Assembly: GCA_963575745.1 (NCBI GenBank)
Contig: CAUYUJ010021159.1
Coordinates: 104,427 to 168,426, forward strand
Origin: Prorocentrum cordatum
Taxonomy: Eukaryota; Sar; Dinophyceae; Prorocentrales; Prorocentraceae
Direction of reading: 5' to 3'
DNA length: 64,000 nt
The notes beneath the pieces are model-generated. The model had not been told where the DNA came from. It did no database searches and worked only from the letters and a program-made list of their open reading frames with translations. Positions 41,816 through 52,429 of this stretch are shown piece by piece. The translations under genes were made by a program, and so were the position numbers. Within the stretch, counting starts at the first letter, position 1. Each line of letters opens with the position of its first letter.

Positions 41816-42231
41816 CTGCCCAGCACCGGCTCGGACGGCACTCGAAATCGTATTGGGGCCGTCTTGAGGCTTCCTGGATGCATGTCGCAGGCTTTCGTAT
41901 TGAGCTAGTTTGGGCAATATTGGAAGCCATCTTGGTTGGGCTCTCTGGGGCCCTCATGGAGCCATCTTGGGCCATCTTGGACGCTCTGACGACTCGGGCC
42001 CGCCCCCTCCCAGACCCGGGGGAGGGGGTGGGAGGGGGTGGGTGGAGGGGTAAACCCCTCCCCCGAGCAAGTGAAGGGAGAGGTTTTGGCAGAGACGCCC
42101 AAAGGCCCAAAGGGCTGGTGGGTTTAATTTAGCCGCTAGCTCGGCGCGTACCATACACAAGCTTACGCTTGCAGCGAGCCAGACGGGGGTGGGTGGACTG
42201 CGCCCCTTTATTACTTGCCCCGCCTCCTCAG

Positions 42232-42759
42232 GTTACCGCCCAAGTGTTGGACTCAGATACGCAGTTGAAGCAGTGGAAGAGCAACAGCATCAAGATTAGG
42301 TCCGACAGCGGCTTGCCAGCCGATTATTGCCCATTGGCTGAACAAGGCTTCACATTCCCTTGCGTGACTTCCAACCGCGTCCGGGAACTATTAGAGATCG
42401 CGTATGGCCTGTCCAGCACCAGTGACCGCAGGAGCGGCATCTTCGTCGACATCAGCCAGGACGTCCACCGTCGCCGTTGGGGGACCGACGTGAAAACGTT
42501 GTGCCAGAACACGTTGCTGTACGACGTCAACCGCGGGATCCTGTTGGACGGCCTGGACCACCTGGCTTTGCAGGGGTTTCCGATCTCCGATTTGTCTTTC
42601 GACGGGCTGGCCGAGACGAAGCTGAAGGAGGTGGCCGGCGAGGCGATGTTCGCCCCAAATATCGGCTCTGTGCGACTTGCGATTTTCCTCAACCCGCTCG
42701 CTCCATGGTGGGGCCCGCCCTCGGAGGCCGCGGCCGCCAGCGGCCCCCGCCCGTCGTAA
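42232..42759 (+). CDS. C5-cytosine methyltransferase, C-terminal part
   Basis: Begins after CGCCTCCTCAG in phase 0. The first ~110 residues have the size and position of a target-recognition region (CPLAEQGFTFPC, RSGIFVDISQDVHRRRW). Motif IX follows as HLALQGFP (42559-42582), then motif X as LKEVAGEAMFAPNIGS (42622-42669), where Glu replaces the usual Asn of GN. This completes the methyltransferase fold begun at 32.28 kb, with the usual total domain size. The frame ends in TAA (42757-42759), which overlaps a strong donor (GTC|GTAAGC at 42756). If spliced, the protein could continue into the 44.3-kb exon, since phase 2 would match an acceptor at 44273. Confidence 0.8.
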   Translation, partial: VTAQVLDSDTQLKQWKSNSIKIRSDSGLPADYCPLAEQGFTFPCVTSNRVRELLEIAYGLSSTSDRRSGIFVDISQDVHRRRWGTDVKTLCQNTLLYDVNRGILLDGLDHLALQGFPISDLSFDGLAETKLKEVAGEAMFAPNIGSVRLAIFLNPLAPWWGPPSEAAAASGPRPS

Positions 42760-42990
42760 GCACGTGGAATCCTGAGTTGAGGTCCAAAACACATTTTACA
42801 TTGCACTCGGTGTCTGGATGTGAGTTCGGTTCTAAGACCTAGGACCTAGACCTAGGAGTATAGTTTTGAGCGCTTTGGCCGCGCTGGTTTGTGCGCGCGG
42901 CATCTGTTCCAGAGCAGTGCAGTACGCGCGTTGGGGCCTCGAGCTCAATCAGTATGAGTTGTCCAAAGGCCAAGTTGCCAAGTTACACCT

Positions 42991-43151
<161 letters not shown>

Positions 43152-43680
43152 GTCAACGCACCCAGGCCCCGTCCTACTCCTCGGACAGGTTTGCAGTTTG
43201 GGGTTTCGAGGGCCCCCCTCTGACTTTCGCGCTGTTGGAGGTCGCGGGCTCTCTGAGCTCGGTGGGTCGACCATGGCCTCGATGCTTGGATAGTGGATCA
43301 GAGACCAGCTCGAACGAGTCGCGATGCATGCACCCTCCCCCCTTGCGACCCCCAACGAGTCGACCGCCATGCGTTGCCTTTGTGTATACTGCGGGGGGCA
43401 TAAGTTCACCACCAACTTGTTTCCGATCTTCAGGTTTTGGTCACTTAGTGGCTCATAGTGGCTCTTAGTGGCTCCTCCTCCAGGCGCGCGTCCAGGCGTG
43501 AAAGGGAGTACTTGTATGGACTTACGAGAAGGGGCATGGGGCGAGAGGGTGTATTTCAGCATCGCTGATGCATCCTGGGTTCTCTCTGGTCCTCCTCCTG
43601 CTCCTCCTCCTCCTCCCCCCCGGTGCCGTTGCCGTCGCCGTTGCCGTCGCCGTCGCCGTCGCCTGACCCATTCTAACACT

Positions 43681-43720
43681 TTTTAGAATCTGTCAGAGCC
43701 CTTTTGGGCTCTTGAGCCCC
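43681..43720 (-). repeat. inverted exact copy of 28831-28870
   Basis: 40 of 40 bases match the reverse complement of the gene A intron segment. Flanks diverge quickly on the 3' side and more gradually on the 5' side. Confidence 0.95.
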
Positions 43721-43850
43721 CGACCCCTCCCAGAGTCACAGGGCACCAGGTTCTGTCGCCGCGCCCAGCCGCGGCGACGAGGGGGGCCCCCGGAGCCAGA
43801 AAGCCTCGAACCTCGAACCGAGGGGCTCGAGGGGTCGGGGAGCGCACCAG

Positions 43851-43978
<128 letters not shown>

Positions 43979-44077
43979 TGGTGCCCCCCCCCGATTTCGA
44001 ATCCGTCCAAAACGGGTCCCTGGACCCCTCCAAAGGTAGGCACCAGCTTCTCGCGCCGCGTCCAGCCGCGGCTGGGT

Positions 44078-44275
44078 TTTTGGACTCAAGACTCCTACTG
44101 ACATCAGGGGTTTTGGACTCAAGACTCCGAAGTTGGGCCCAGACATGGCCGAGGCCAGCGCCCGGTGTGTCCCGGCCCGCGCACGCCGCGGGCAAGAGGA
44201 ATGTAGAACGCCGCGTCGGGGCCAGGCAGCCCCGTTGCAGCGGTTTTGGACTCAAGACTCCTACTGACATCAGGG
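44078..44275 (+). promoter_or_regulatory. three TTTTGGACTCAAG words before gene B
   Basis: Copies lie at 44078-44090, 44111-44123 and 44244-44256. Each matches the spliced-leader 3' end TTTTGGCTCAAG except for one inserted A. Copies one and three continue with ACTCCTACTGACATCAGGG, so they are also direct repeats of more than 30 bp. The last ends 39 nt before the ATG at 44296. They may be relict leaders from mRNA recycling, or simply a local repeat. CTGACATCAG also resembles a branch point plus acceptor. Confidence 0.35.
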
Positions 44276-44295
44276 TTTTTTCGCGCGGCCCCGAC

Positions 44296-45538
44296 ATGCC
44301 TGCCAAGGCGAAGGCCGAGACCAGCGGGGCCGCAGCCAGAGGGCGCGGCGGGAGGGGCGGCCCCGGCCGCGGCCGCCGCGCTGGCCGCCGCGGCCGCGGC
44401 GACCTCGGCGCGGCCGAGGGGGCGGGGGCGGCCGACATGGCCATGGAGGTCGAGGAACAGGAGGTTGAGGAGGCCGAGGACCAGATGGACGACGGCCTCG
44501 ACGAGGCCTTGACGCAATACGTCCCTAGTGCCGGTGAAGAGACTTGCGGCGTGTGCCTGAAGACGCCGGGGCCTTCCGTGGAGTGGTTCGAGCACCGCAC
44601 GGTTATTGGGCCAGGCGGCGTTGCCAGTAAGATACCGACGGGTGACAAGTGTTGGATCCACGGGAATGTGAAGAAAGCGTGGCCACACATGGATTGGAAC
44701 TCTTTCTGCGCTCAGTACAGGGATGATCCGCAGTTCAGGGCGAGGGTCGACGCGGCTGCGGAGAATGTTCAAGATGCGGTCGAAGCCATGGAAGCGGGAA
44801 GGTTGCCCGACCACGACGTCAACAACCATATGCGCCAAGGCCTGCGCTTGTTCACCAAGTACCTGGTCTACGCGCTTGACGAGTTCGCCGCCAAGTTCAA
44901 GTACAAGCCTGAGGTGCTGGGTGCAACCGTTGTCGATATCATCAACGAGTACAACATCAAAGAGAAGGTCGTGCTGCTTCGGGACTCGGATAAGCCGCGC
45001 TACGCGGAGTTGTTCACAGAGATCGCCTTCGACTTCCGCGAGAACATGAACAGTATGTATGTCCGCCCTGGACAGCCGAAGGATACTTTCGATGCCAGCG
45101 TGCAGGCAGCCACTCAATTTCGAGGTACCCCTTTGCCTGGTGGTCGCTTGCAGGCGGCGACCCCCGAGCACATGCACGCGCTGGCGGCCGAGGAGACTGA
45201 GCGCCGGAGGAAGGCGCAGCAAGACGAAGCCAATGGCGGAGGGGGGGAAGCGGCAGCGGCGGCTGCCGACGCGGCGGGGGCACCTCACGCCGTCCCGACG
45301 TGGATGCAAGACGCGGCCTCAGCGCCGAAGAGGAAGGCCGTCGGCAGCAGGACACCGAGACCCCCACAGGCAGCCGTGCCCGCCGCGGCCCGCGCCCGTT
45401 CAGCCCATTCCGCAGCCGCCGCCGCAGCTGCTGGCGCTGGCAGCGGTGCAGGTGAGACCGATATCGTGGACTTGTCGGGAGCGGCCAACAAGAGGCCGAG
45501 GGTGAACGCGGGTACCTCCGAGCGTTCTGCCGGCGCAG
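44296..45538 (+). CDS. gene B exon 1: RG-rich, acidic and Cys-containing protein
   Basis: Starts at the first ATG after the spliced-leader-like repeats. The N-terminus is rich in Arg/Gly (RGRGGRGGPGRGRRAGRRGR), typical of nucleic-acid-binding tails, then acidic (EVEEQEVEEAEDQMDDG). CGVC near 44550 and KCWIHG near 44647 could form a zinc site, followed by SFCAQYRDDPQFRARV. The middle is helical (HMRQGLRLFTKYLVYALDEF). The end is Ala-rich and contains the basic patch NKRPRV, a possible nuclear signal. The donor GGCGCAG|GTCTGA leaves phase 1, matching the next acceptor. The frame is accidentally open upstream to 43978. No family recognised; a nuclear role is inference only. Confidence 0.65.
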
Positions 45539-45829
45539 GTCTGACGACGCGTGGATGCGTGTAAACCGCCCCCCAGCCCCCGGCCTTCAGGATATTCGAA
45601 AGCTTTCCAGGTAATCGGCTCTTTGGTCCCAGAGTCCCTAGGCCTTACCCTAGGCCTTAAACAGCTTCCAGATCGTGTTCTTTCCTGGGCGACCTTGGCT
45701 GGACTCCAGGGCTTCCAGAACTACGCGGCATTTTATTAATGAGGTTAACGCGCACCCATGCGTCGTCCTGTCAAGGGTCCGCTTCGAGGCAGCCAAGGAG
45801 GGCGGCGGCGGCGGCGGCGTCCTCAGCAG

Positions 45830-46635
45830 GCGCCGCGGACGGGAGCAGCTACTTCGATTGGGAGGGCCTTCTGCGGGGATCGCAGAAGGGGACAGCAATT
45901 TCTGGGGCTGAGCGTCACCTGAAGACCCTGAGCCAGAAGCCTAAAACGCTGTTGCAGGCAGACATCCTCATCGCGCGGAAGTGTCTGAACTGCGCGCCCA
46001 GCGCCAGGAAGGAGCGAGGCTTGCAGGAGTTCCGGGATGACTTGCTAGGCATCGCGCGCCACATCTCCATGCCGATCCCAGTCGAGACTCTGGCTGTATT
46101 CTTGTCGAAGCAGATTGATTGTTTGGTTGGCTTGAAGGACGTCGACGCTTTGTTCGAGGCCATCCGTCCGTGGCCGGAGGAGGGGCCCCCCGCGCAGTTC
46201 GACTTTGCCCAGCCCAAGGTCTACCAGTTGTTGGCGATCGTAGCAGAAGCGGGTTCCGTGGAGCCTGAGGATGACGACATGAACGCGTTGAAGGAGCAGG
46301 CCGACATGAAAGCCGCGAAGCTGATATTGCAGGAGGGTTTCTTCGGAGACTCGTTGAATGGGTTGTTGGGCGTGGAGGAGGTTGGGCCCGACGTGGCAGG
46401 TGGCGACGCTACTCCGTTCTACGATGGCGTCATGCAGATCGCGAAAGGCATCATTGAGAAGTACACCGTCGCCGAGACACATATCGACTTGGGCTCCATC
46501 CCCGACTACTTCATCGGCGCCTTCGACGAGGTTCTCACGTTCTGCAGGGGGATCGTCGTCGTTGCGGACCCCACCATTGGCCCCCACAACGTCCCGTATG
46601 ACGCTGCTGTCAGCATGTTCGACGAGTCTAGCTCC
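45830..46635 (+). CDS. gene B exon 2
   Basis: Acceptor CCTCAGCAG after a GGC-rich stretch, with phase 1 agreeing with exon 1 across a 291-bp intron. The product is soluble-looking and helical: LQEFRDDLLGIARHISMP, VETLAVFLSKQIDCLVGL, MQIAKGIIEKYTVAETHID. There is no signal or membrane segment. The end at 46635 (TCC|GTCGGG) is a weak donor chosen for phase 0 and because the coding texture decays after it. Function unknown. Confidence 0.6.
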
Positions 46636-47278
46636 GTCGGGAACTTAGCCCTGCTATTATTGACGACTCGATTATCCCCGCCAGACCCCGTCTAGATTCC
46701 AGATGCCCAGGCGAGCTGCCTTGATCAATGGCGCGGAGCAGTGCGCAGCAAGTTATCATGGGGAGGGCCGCGGAGGAGGGGGAGGAGGAGGAGGAGGAGG
46801 AGGAGGGGGAGGAGGAGGAGGAGGAGGAGGAGGAGGAGGAGGAGGCGGCGGAGGAGGAGGAGGAGGAGGAGGAGGAGGAGGAGGAGGAGGAGGAGGAGGA
46901 AGAGGAGGAGGAGGAGGGAGGAGCCCTCCAGGGCCGCAAGGAAGGCCCCAGGAGGGCCCCAAGAGGGCTCCAAGAAGGCTCCAAGAAGGCCCCAAGACGA
47001 GCCTCCCGGGCTGTCCCCCGAAAGGGGTCTCGGGGGACAGCCCGGGACACCAATTTTGGAGGCCCCTGGGGCCGCTCCTGGATAGGTTAGGCTTTCTAAG
47101 GGCCTCGGGGTGAGGACGTCGACCAGAGGGGGCGGTTATTCGTTGGCCCCGTCTCGGGGCCCGAAAAGGGCCATATAGCCCCATAGCCTCATAGCCCCAT
47201 GGCCCTAGAACGCTAAAGCCCCATAGCCCCCTAAAAAACTGATTGGGTTTTTTCTTTGGTATCATTTTGTAACCACAG
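46636..47278 (+). other. gene B intron carrying the shared GGA/hairpin module
   Basis: Contains a GGA tract (46776-46918), the 157-bp module (46917-47073) and a 3' end (about 47219-47268: CCATAGCCCC, then AAAAAACTGATTGGGTTTTT and TTTGGTATCATTT). The gene A intron shares the same order. The acceptor AACCACAG follows directly. Confidence 0.6.
46917..47073 (+). repeat. shared intron module with perfect 17-bp hairpin (copy 2)
   Basis: Nearly identical to 27437-27592. The hairpin arms are 47005-47021 and 47030-47046. The visible difference upstream of the hairpin is AAGAAGGCCCC for AAGAGGGCCCC. Confidence 0.9.
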
Positions 47279-47347
47279 GCCGTCAACCAAATCGGTCATG
47301 CCACGCGAGCATGCCGACGCGGGAACGAGCTGTTTCGGGCGTCGCGG
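47279..47347 (+). CDS. gene B small exon 3 (23 codons)
   Basis: After AACCACAG the phase-0 frame reads as an ordinary polar helix (VNQIGHATRACRRGNELF), then reaches CGCGG|GTCTGG at 47348, phase 0. Both neighbours are phase 0, so it can be included or skipped without breaking the frame. CAG|GTGGAG near 47389 is a possible later donor. Confidence 0.45.
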
Positions 47348-47577
47348 GTCTGGGGCCCAGGATCGGTCCCCGGGGCCGCCGTCCAGGTGGAGTTGGTCAG
47401 ATGAGATGTCATCCCGCGTTGGCCTACTCGGAATTTGGAGTTGGCGCCTTCACGTCTTGGCCGGGCCCGATGGGCATGCAACTCTGGGGCAGCAGGGCTA
47501 GAGGCCGCGGTTAACCGTTAGCCGCTAACCCGTGGTGTCGCCAATGTCAGTGCAAATCAATCCAGACTTCAACTCAG

Positions 47578-49113
47578 GCCAGGCAGCCTGCTGGGCTGAA
47601 GAGCGCCGTGCTGGCGATGGTCCAGAATCCCTCATGGAAGGTGCTCCTGGCCGATTTCTCCGAGTGCCAGTACTACGAAACCGAAATCAAAGACCAGTAC
47701 TTGGAGCTCCTCCAGCAGTTGGACAGGCTGGATGTCTCCGACACGAAGGGCTATTGCCAGATCATCGACAACGTTATCGCCATGGTGGAGAACAGCGGAC
47801 AGAGTTGGTACGATCAGGTCCGGGATGGCGCCTTCAGCCTCATGGAGCAGAAGCTGATCGACTTCATGACTGGCCCATTGACGGTGGAGCTCTCCTGCGA
47901 TAACATGGGCCGCCAGAGCTCCAGTGCGCAGTGCGTGCTGCACATCGCGAAGTTCGTGGACCCCGCTTCCGTGAAAGTGCAGTGGAAGCCGTTGGTTGCC
48001 AAGGCCGTGGCCGTGCAGAAGAAGGCGGACCAGACGATTGCCAGCCAGGCGCTCTACGACGCGGCAACCACATGGACGAATAGTTCGCAGGGCGTGGAGA
48101 ATTTGCAGCTCAACTTGGACCGCGCGAAGAACGCCAAGCTCAGCGACGACTTAGCTTTGGCGTTGGTGGATCTCCGTAAGTTTTTGTTCAAGGCCGTCGA
48201 GGAGATTTCCCCTGCCCAGGTCGCTTCAGGCATGTACAACAGCATCAAGAAGTGCATCCAGGACATCGGCGCTTTTGAAGAAGTTCAGGCCCAGGACAAG
48301 ACCGACAAGTACGACGCCAAGGCGGACGAGGCGCAGCTCTTCGGGATTGCCGAATCGAAGCAGAAGATCGCGGCCACTAAGTCAGCTTTCGAACTCTCGG
48401 CAGGCCAGGCCTTGAGCTCCCGCGCGCAGCTGTTCATCGACCACGCGGGCGAGGTGGCGAGTTTCAAGGAGAAGTATTCTGTGCAGGAGGCCGTCGAGGA
48501 CGCGGGGCCGGAGGCACCTGCTTTCAGTTACCACGTCGTTGCTCTTCAGAAGTCGATGGCGGCGGAGGTCGAGGGCGCGATGGCGTGGCGCGCCAGCGAG
48601 TGCAGCAACCTCTTGGAGGGGGTAGCAGAAGCTGTGGACGCAGGGAAGGAAAAGCTGGACAAGGTGAACGGGGGCTCCAACAAGCAGTCCGAGAGCTGGA
48701 AGGAGGGGTTGGATTTCGGCAACGAGCTGGAAGTCAAGCGCAGGGCAGATACCACCCTCCTGAAGAGTTACACGGATGCCATGCAGAAGCGCATGGCTGC
48801 TCTGGAGAAGGACGTCAAGTTCGCGAACGATCTGATCTCGATCGAGCCCCCGGAGAGCGATAATGACATCTCAGAGAAGTTGGCCAGGGCCAAATCCTCG
48901 ATCCTGAAGACCCACGGCGCGCTGTTCGAGGGCCGGGTGCTGCAGGGCATGAAGATGGGGGGGCTCGCGAAAAAGAAGCACATGGGGGAGCATCTCAAGA
49001 TCTACAAGGAGGCGCTTGCCCGCGCGGACGCCGAGAACGCACAGAAGGACATGTCCGCGCTCATGGAGGCATTCGCGCACCCGACGATCATCGGTTGGGC
49101 GACGGCGGCGTGA
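47578..49113 (+). CDS. gene B terminal exon: long helical protein
   Basis: Starts after AACTTCAACTCAG (phase 0) and runs 511 codons to TGA. The sequence is uniformly helical and charged, with Gln/Lys/Glu-rich stretches suggestive of helical bundles or coiled coils (DQYLELLQQLDRLDVSDTK, AKSSILKTHGALFEGRVLQG, KKKHMGEHLKIYKEALARAD). It has no membrane segment and no obvious catalytic motif. A 70-bp GAC microsatellite begins 32 nt after the stop. With the inferred upstream exons, gene B would encode about 1217 residues. I do not recognise the family. Confidence 0.7.
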   Translation, partial: ARQPAGLKSAVLAMVQNPSWKVLLADFSECQYYETEIKDQYLELLQQLDRLDVSDTKGYCQIIDNVIAMVENSGQSWYDQVRDGAFSLMEQKLIDFMTGPLTVELSCDNMGRQSSSAQCVLHIAKFVDPASVKVQWKPLVAKAVAVQKKADQTIASQALYDAATTWTNSSQGVENLQLNLDRAKNAKLSDDLALALVDLRKFLFKAVEEISPAQVASGMYNSIKKCIQDIGAFEEVQAQDKTDKYDAKADEAQLFGIAESKQKIAATKSAFELSAGQALSSRAQLFIDHAGEVASFKEKYSVQEAVEDAGPEAPAFSYHVVALQKSMAAEVEGAMAWRASECSNLLEGVAEAVDAGKEKLDKVNGGSNKQSESWKEGLDFGNELEVKRRADTTLLKSYTDAMQKRMAALEKDVKFANDLISIEPPESDNDISEKLARAKSSILKTHGALFEGRVLQGMKMGGLAKKKHMGEHLKIYKEALARADAENAQKDMSALMEAFAHPTIIGWATAA

Positions 49114-49144
49114 GAGGCGCTGCGAGGGGGCCCTGGCGGTCTTA

Positions 49145-49145
<1 letters not shown>

Positions 49146-49215
<70 letters not shown>
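49146..49215. repeat. (GAC)n microsatellite
   Basis: Perfect GAC triplets just 3' of gene B, probably in the 3' untranslated region. Confidence 0.95.
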
Positions 49216-50340
49216 CTGGTTACCGTCGGTTTCAGGTAGGTAGATGGGTAGATCAATCAAGGAAGCAGCCCAGTCCAGAGTCCAGAGCCCAGAGTCCAGG
49301 AAAAATGATGCATCGGCTTCGAGACAATCGCATGCGTCCGTATGTTGGATATTGGATGCCGTCAGCGATTCGAGCTCCGCTGCCCCATTTTATGCGACGT
49401 GGCGTTTCTTCATTTGTTGCCAAGGTTGCGCGCGGAATTCTTTGCGCTTCGCGCGCCCTCGCCAGTGGCCAGCCACCAGCCCGGCCAGAAACGATCGCCA
49501 AGCGAGTTGCTTTGATCGCGAGTTGCTCTGATCGCGACGGGGCCCCGCCGACCCTTCGCCGCCTGCCCGCTCCCCGCCCCCTTTCCCTAGCGCCCCCCCG
49601 CCGCCGCCCGGCGGGTAACAGCTCCGAAGGCCAGCGGAGGGGGCAGGAGTTCACCGCCGCGGAGCGGGGGGCCCGACGGCGACGGCGGGGGCGACGGCGA
49701 AGAAGTGAAGGGTGGCGGACCCTAGGAACCGTTTTTGGGTATGTCTTGAAGCCTCTCTTGGCCATCTTGCAGTCTCTTGGGCAACCTTTGGAGGCAATCT
49801 TGAGCTCTCTGAGGCCCTCTTGATTCTTGGGGCCACCCTGGTTGAGCAATCGGTCGTGGCGGGGCATGCCTATGCCCCGAGCAGAGGAAGAAGGTGTTTG
49901 GGCAAAGGGCATATACGGCTGCGCACCGAAGGCTTGCGGGATGATCGGAGACGCCTGTGGCGACTCGCCGCCGCCCTCCGCTTTTCTTTAGGGTGCGAGA
50001 GGTTTGTCGGGGACGGGGCGCGCGTGCGCGCGCGGGTGAGGGAGGCGGGCGGGGGGGTGACCCTCCTGGATTCTGGTCTGGAGGACCCGACCTCAGATGG
50101 GGAGCCGATTCGTCCCCCCCGGGGGCGCGAAAGAAACGACATTGAAAACTCAGAGGCCCACTCCCAGGCAGTCGATTCGGGACGAGCGCCCAGCTTAGCG
50201 AGCCCGGGAATAGCAAAGCAAGCGACGGTAAAAGGGGGAACAGATCCAACGACGAAGCCGCCCCGCGATGTGGTGATTTCTGGGAGGGGCAGCGTTCGAT
50301 CTGATGTCTATCGAGATATGCAGGGGCTCTGCGTTGTTTC
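49216..50340. other. no gene seen
   Basis: GC-rich sequence with overlapping unsupported frames. 49740-49840 has CTCTTGGGGCC-type decay words. Confidence 0.4.
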
Positions 50341-50650
50341 CTTTAATTTCTCGTGGTTCGCATTCTCCGCTTCCCGGGCCTTAACCTTGATATGCGGGCT
50401 CATGTGGGCCTCTTTTATTGGATTTGTACTTTTTGATTAGTTTTAAACTAATTTTCAATGTAAATTTGATTGGAAAATGTTACCTAATTTGAATTTGAAT
50501 TTGAATTTGCATTGGAATATGTGTTCGAATTGTCGTTGTAGTTTGAACTTCAGGGCGAAATTGCGTTTGAATTGTTCGGTTACTTTGTATTTCCTCGCGA
50601 AAATCTTTTGGAATATTTAGCGTATTTGGTAATTATTTCCACCAGCTGTC
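50340..50650. other. AT-rich island with GAATTT repeats
   Basis: TTTGAATTTGAATTTGAATT near 50490 and related words, directly before the duplicated segment at 50688. Confidence 0.7.
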
Positions 50651-50687
50651 CCAGGGACGTCCTAATGCGATAATCGCCGCCCCTAAC

Positions 50688-51386
50688 ACATGCGGGGTCT
50701 GCACGGGGAGAAAGGGCAACCCGTAATCCAATTCCAGAAGTGTCGAAGTCGGGAGGGGTCAAATACGCATGCTCTTTCAGGCGTTCTCGAAGCTCGAAGC
50801 AATCGATTGGCATCACGGGGCCTACATGTCGTCACTAGCTGCCCAACGCCCCTCGCACTCATAGAGCTGGTAGCCTAGCGTGCCCTGCTGGTGCTCACAA
50901 AATCACACTTGCTGCTGGATGCATACCTGTGCTGAAACTTGCGCACAGCTGGCCACACGGCACCAGCCCAGAGCGTAGCTCCAAATGGAGCTCCACAGAC
51001 GGCACCTTTGACAGCACTTGCACGTGATTCCACCCTTAATGCCGGCCCACCCCTCACACGTTCCGTGCCACCATGGGTAGTTGCACGTAAGGCCACAGTG
51101 GCAGCGCCCGCATGCAGTTCCACCCTCCCCCCATTTCGGTGTACCCTTCACACGTTTCGTGGCCCAATGGGAAAGTCCACCTAAGGCCCCAGTGGCAGCG
51201 CCCACACGTGATTCCACCTCCCCCATTTCGGTCATTTCGGTGCACCCCTCACACGTTTCGTGGCCTCATAGGGAGCTCCACCGCAGGCCCCAGTGGCAGC
51301 GCCCGCATGCGGTTCCACCCTCAATTTCAGCATACCACTCACACGTTTCGTGGCACCATAGGGAACTCCACCTAAGGCCCCAGTGG
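50688..51386. repeat. segment duplicated at 18549-19247 (copy 2)
   Basis: Constant offset of +32139 with near identity. Here the array continues past the end of copy 1 and reaches the conserved tail. Confidence 0.9.
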
Positions 51387-51793
51387 CAGCGCCCGCATGC
51401 GGTTCCACCTTCATCTCGGCGAATCCCCTGCACGTTTCGTGGCCCCATAGGGAGCTCGACCTAAGGCTCCAGGAGCAGCGCCCCCGCATGCGGTTCCACC
51501 CCAATTTCGGTGCACCCCTCACACGCTTCATGGCCCAAAGGGGGCTCCACCGACGGCTCCAGATGCAGAGCTCGCATGCGGTTTAACTTTCCATTTCTGC
51601 AAACCCCTCACACGTGTCGTGGCCCCTTAGGGAGATCAACCTACGGCCCCAGTAGCAGCGCCCGCATGACGGTCCCGCCACGTTTCGGCACACAGACGCG
51701 TTTCGTGGCCTTGTAAGAAGATCCACCGACCACAGTATTCACAAGGACGGTACCCACAACTGTATCGGGTTGGGCCCTTCGCCAGGCTGATTC
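51040..51793 (+). repeat. 90-bp-family array with conserved tail
   Basis: About seven to eight monomers with GCGCCCGCATGCGGTTCCAC words. They end in CACAGTATTCACAAGGACGG, TACCCACAACTG and GGGTTGGGCCCTTCGCCAGG, the same tail order as at 12851-12921 and 24009-24064. Confidence 0.85.
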
Positions 51794-51819
51794 TATCGGG
51801 GTCCTGTAGGAAACCCATT

Positions 51820-52215
51820 CAAATCCAATGCAATCCTCCCTCCCCCTCCTCCTCCTTGCCCTTTCCTATTGCATCCTTATTTGCATCTTATCTTACCCAG
51901 TTGAATCAGAATCGAATTCTTGCTCCTCCCCCTCCTCCTCCTCCCTGTCCCGTCTTCTTCCCTTTCCTTTCGTATTTGGGCTCCCCTTTGAATCCCATTC
52001 ACATTCATCGGAATCCTCCCCACCTCCTCCTCCTCTCCATTTCCTATTCAGTTCCTATTCGACTGCCATTCATTTCTAATCGAATGCTCCCTCCATCTTC
52101 CCCTCGCTCTTTCCTATTGAATGAATCCCTTTTGAACCCTGTCCAATCATAATTGAATCATTCCTCCCCTTTGTCCTTGCTATTTCCTGTTGAAACCTCA
52201 TTTGAATCCTAAGGG
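51820..52215. repeat. pyrimidine-rich degenerate tandem repeat
   Basis: Irregular units of roughly 80-90 bp alternate TTGAATC / CATTC words with CTCCTCCTCCTC and TTTCCTATT. Confidence 0.5.
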
Positions 52216-52289
52216 GTACAAGGATGAAGGAAAGAAGGAGAAGGAGAACGCGCGGAAGGAACACACATGCCAGGATTGAGTGCTGTGTG

Positions 52290-52425
52290 TGTGTCCGTAT
52301 AGATATACATGTACATATAAAGATATGCACATATCAATGTATCAACATATATATAGATAGATGCACATATCAATCTATCAATATATCAATATCTATATAT
52401 ATATATACACAAACACATATGTTTG
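52290..52425. repeat. AT-rich TATATA/CACATATCAAT repeat
   Basis: ACATATCAAT and ATAGATAG words followed by a TATATATATA run. Confidence 0.7.
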
Positions 52426-52429
52426 ATTA

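Larger units (their letters stand above)
33083..42231 (+). other. 9.1-kb intron splitting the methyltransferase domain
   Basis: Inferred from a phase-0 donor (33083) and a phase-0 acceptor (CGCCTCCTCAG, 42231), and from the missing C-terminal motifs reappearing exactly after it. It contains a ~65-bp direct repeat (about 33274 and 33376), a CTG tract, CTTGGGGCC-type decay, a T-rich island and the 36-bp satellite. Confidence 0.7.
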
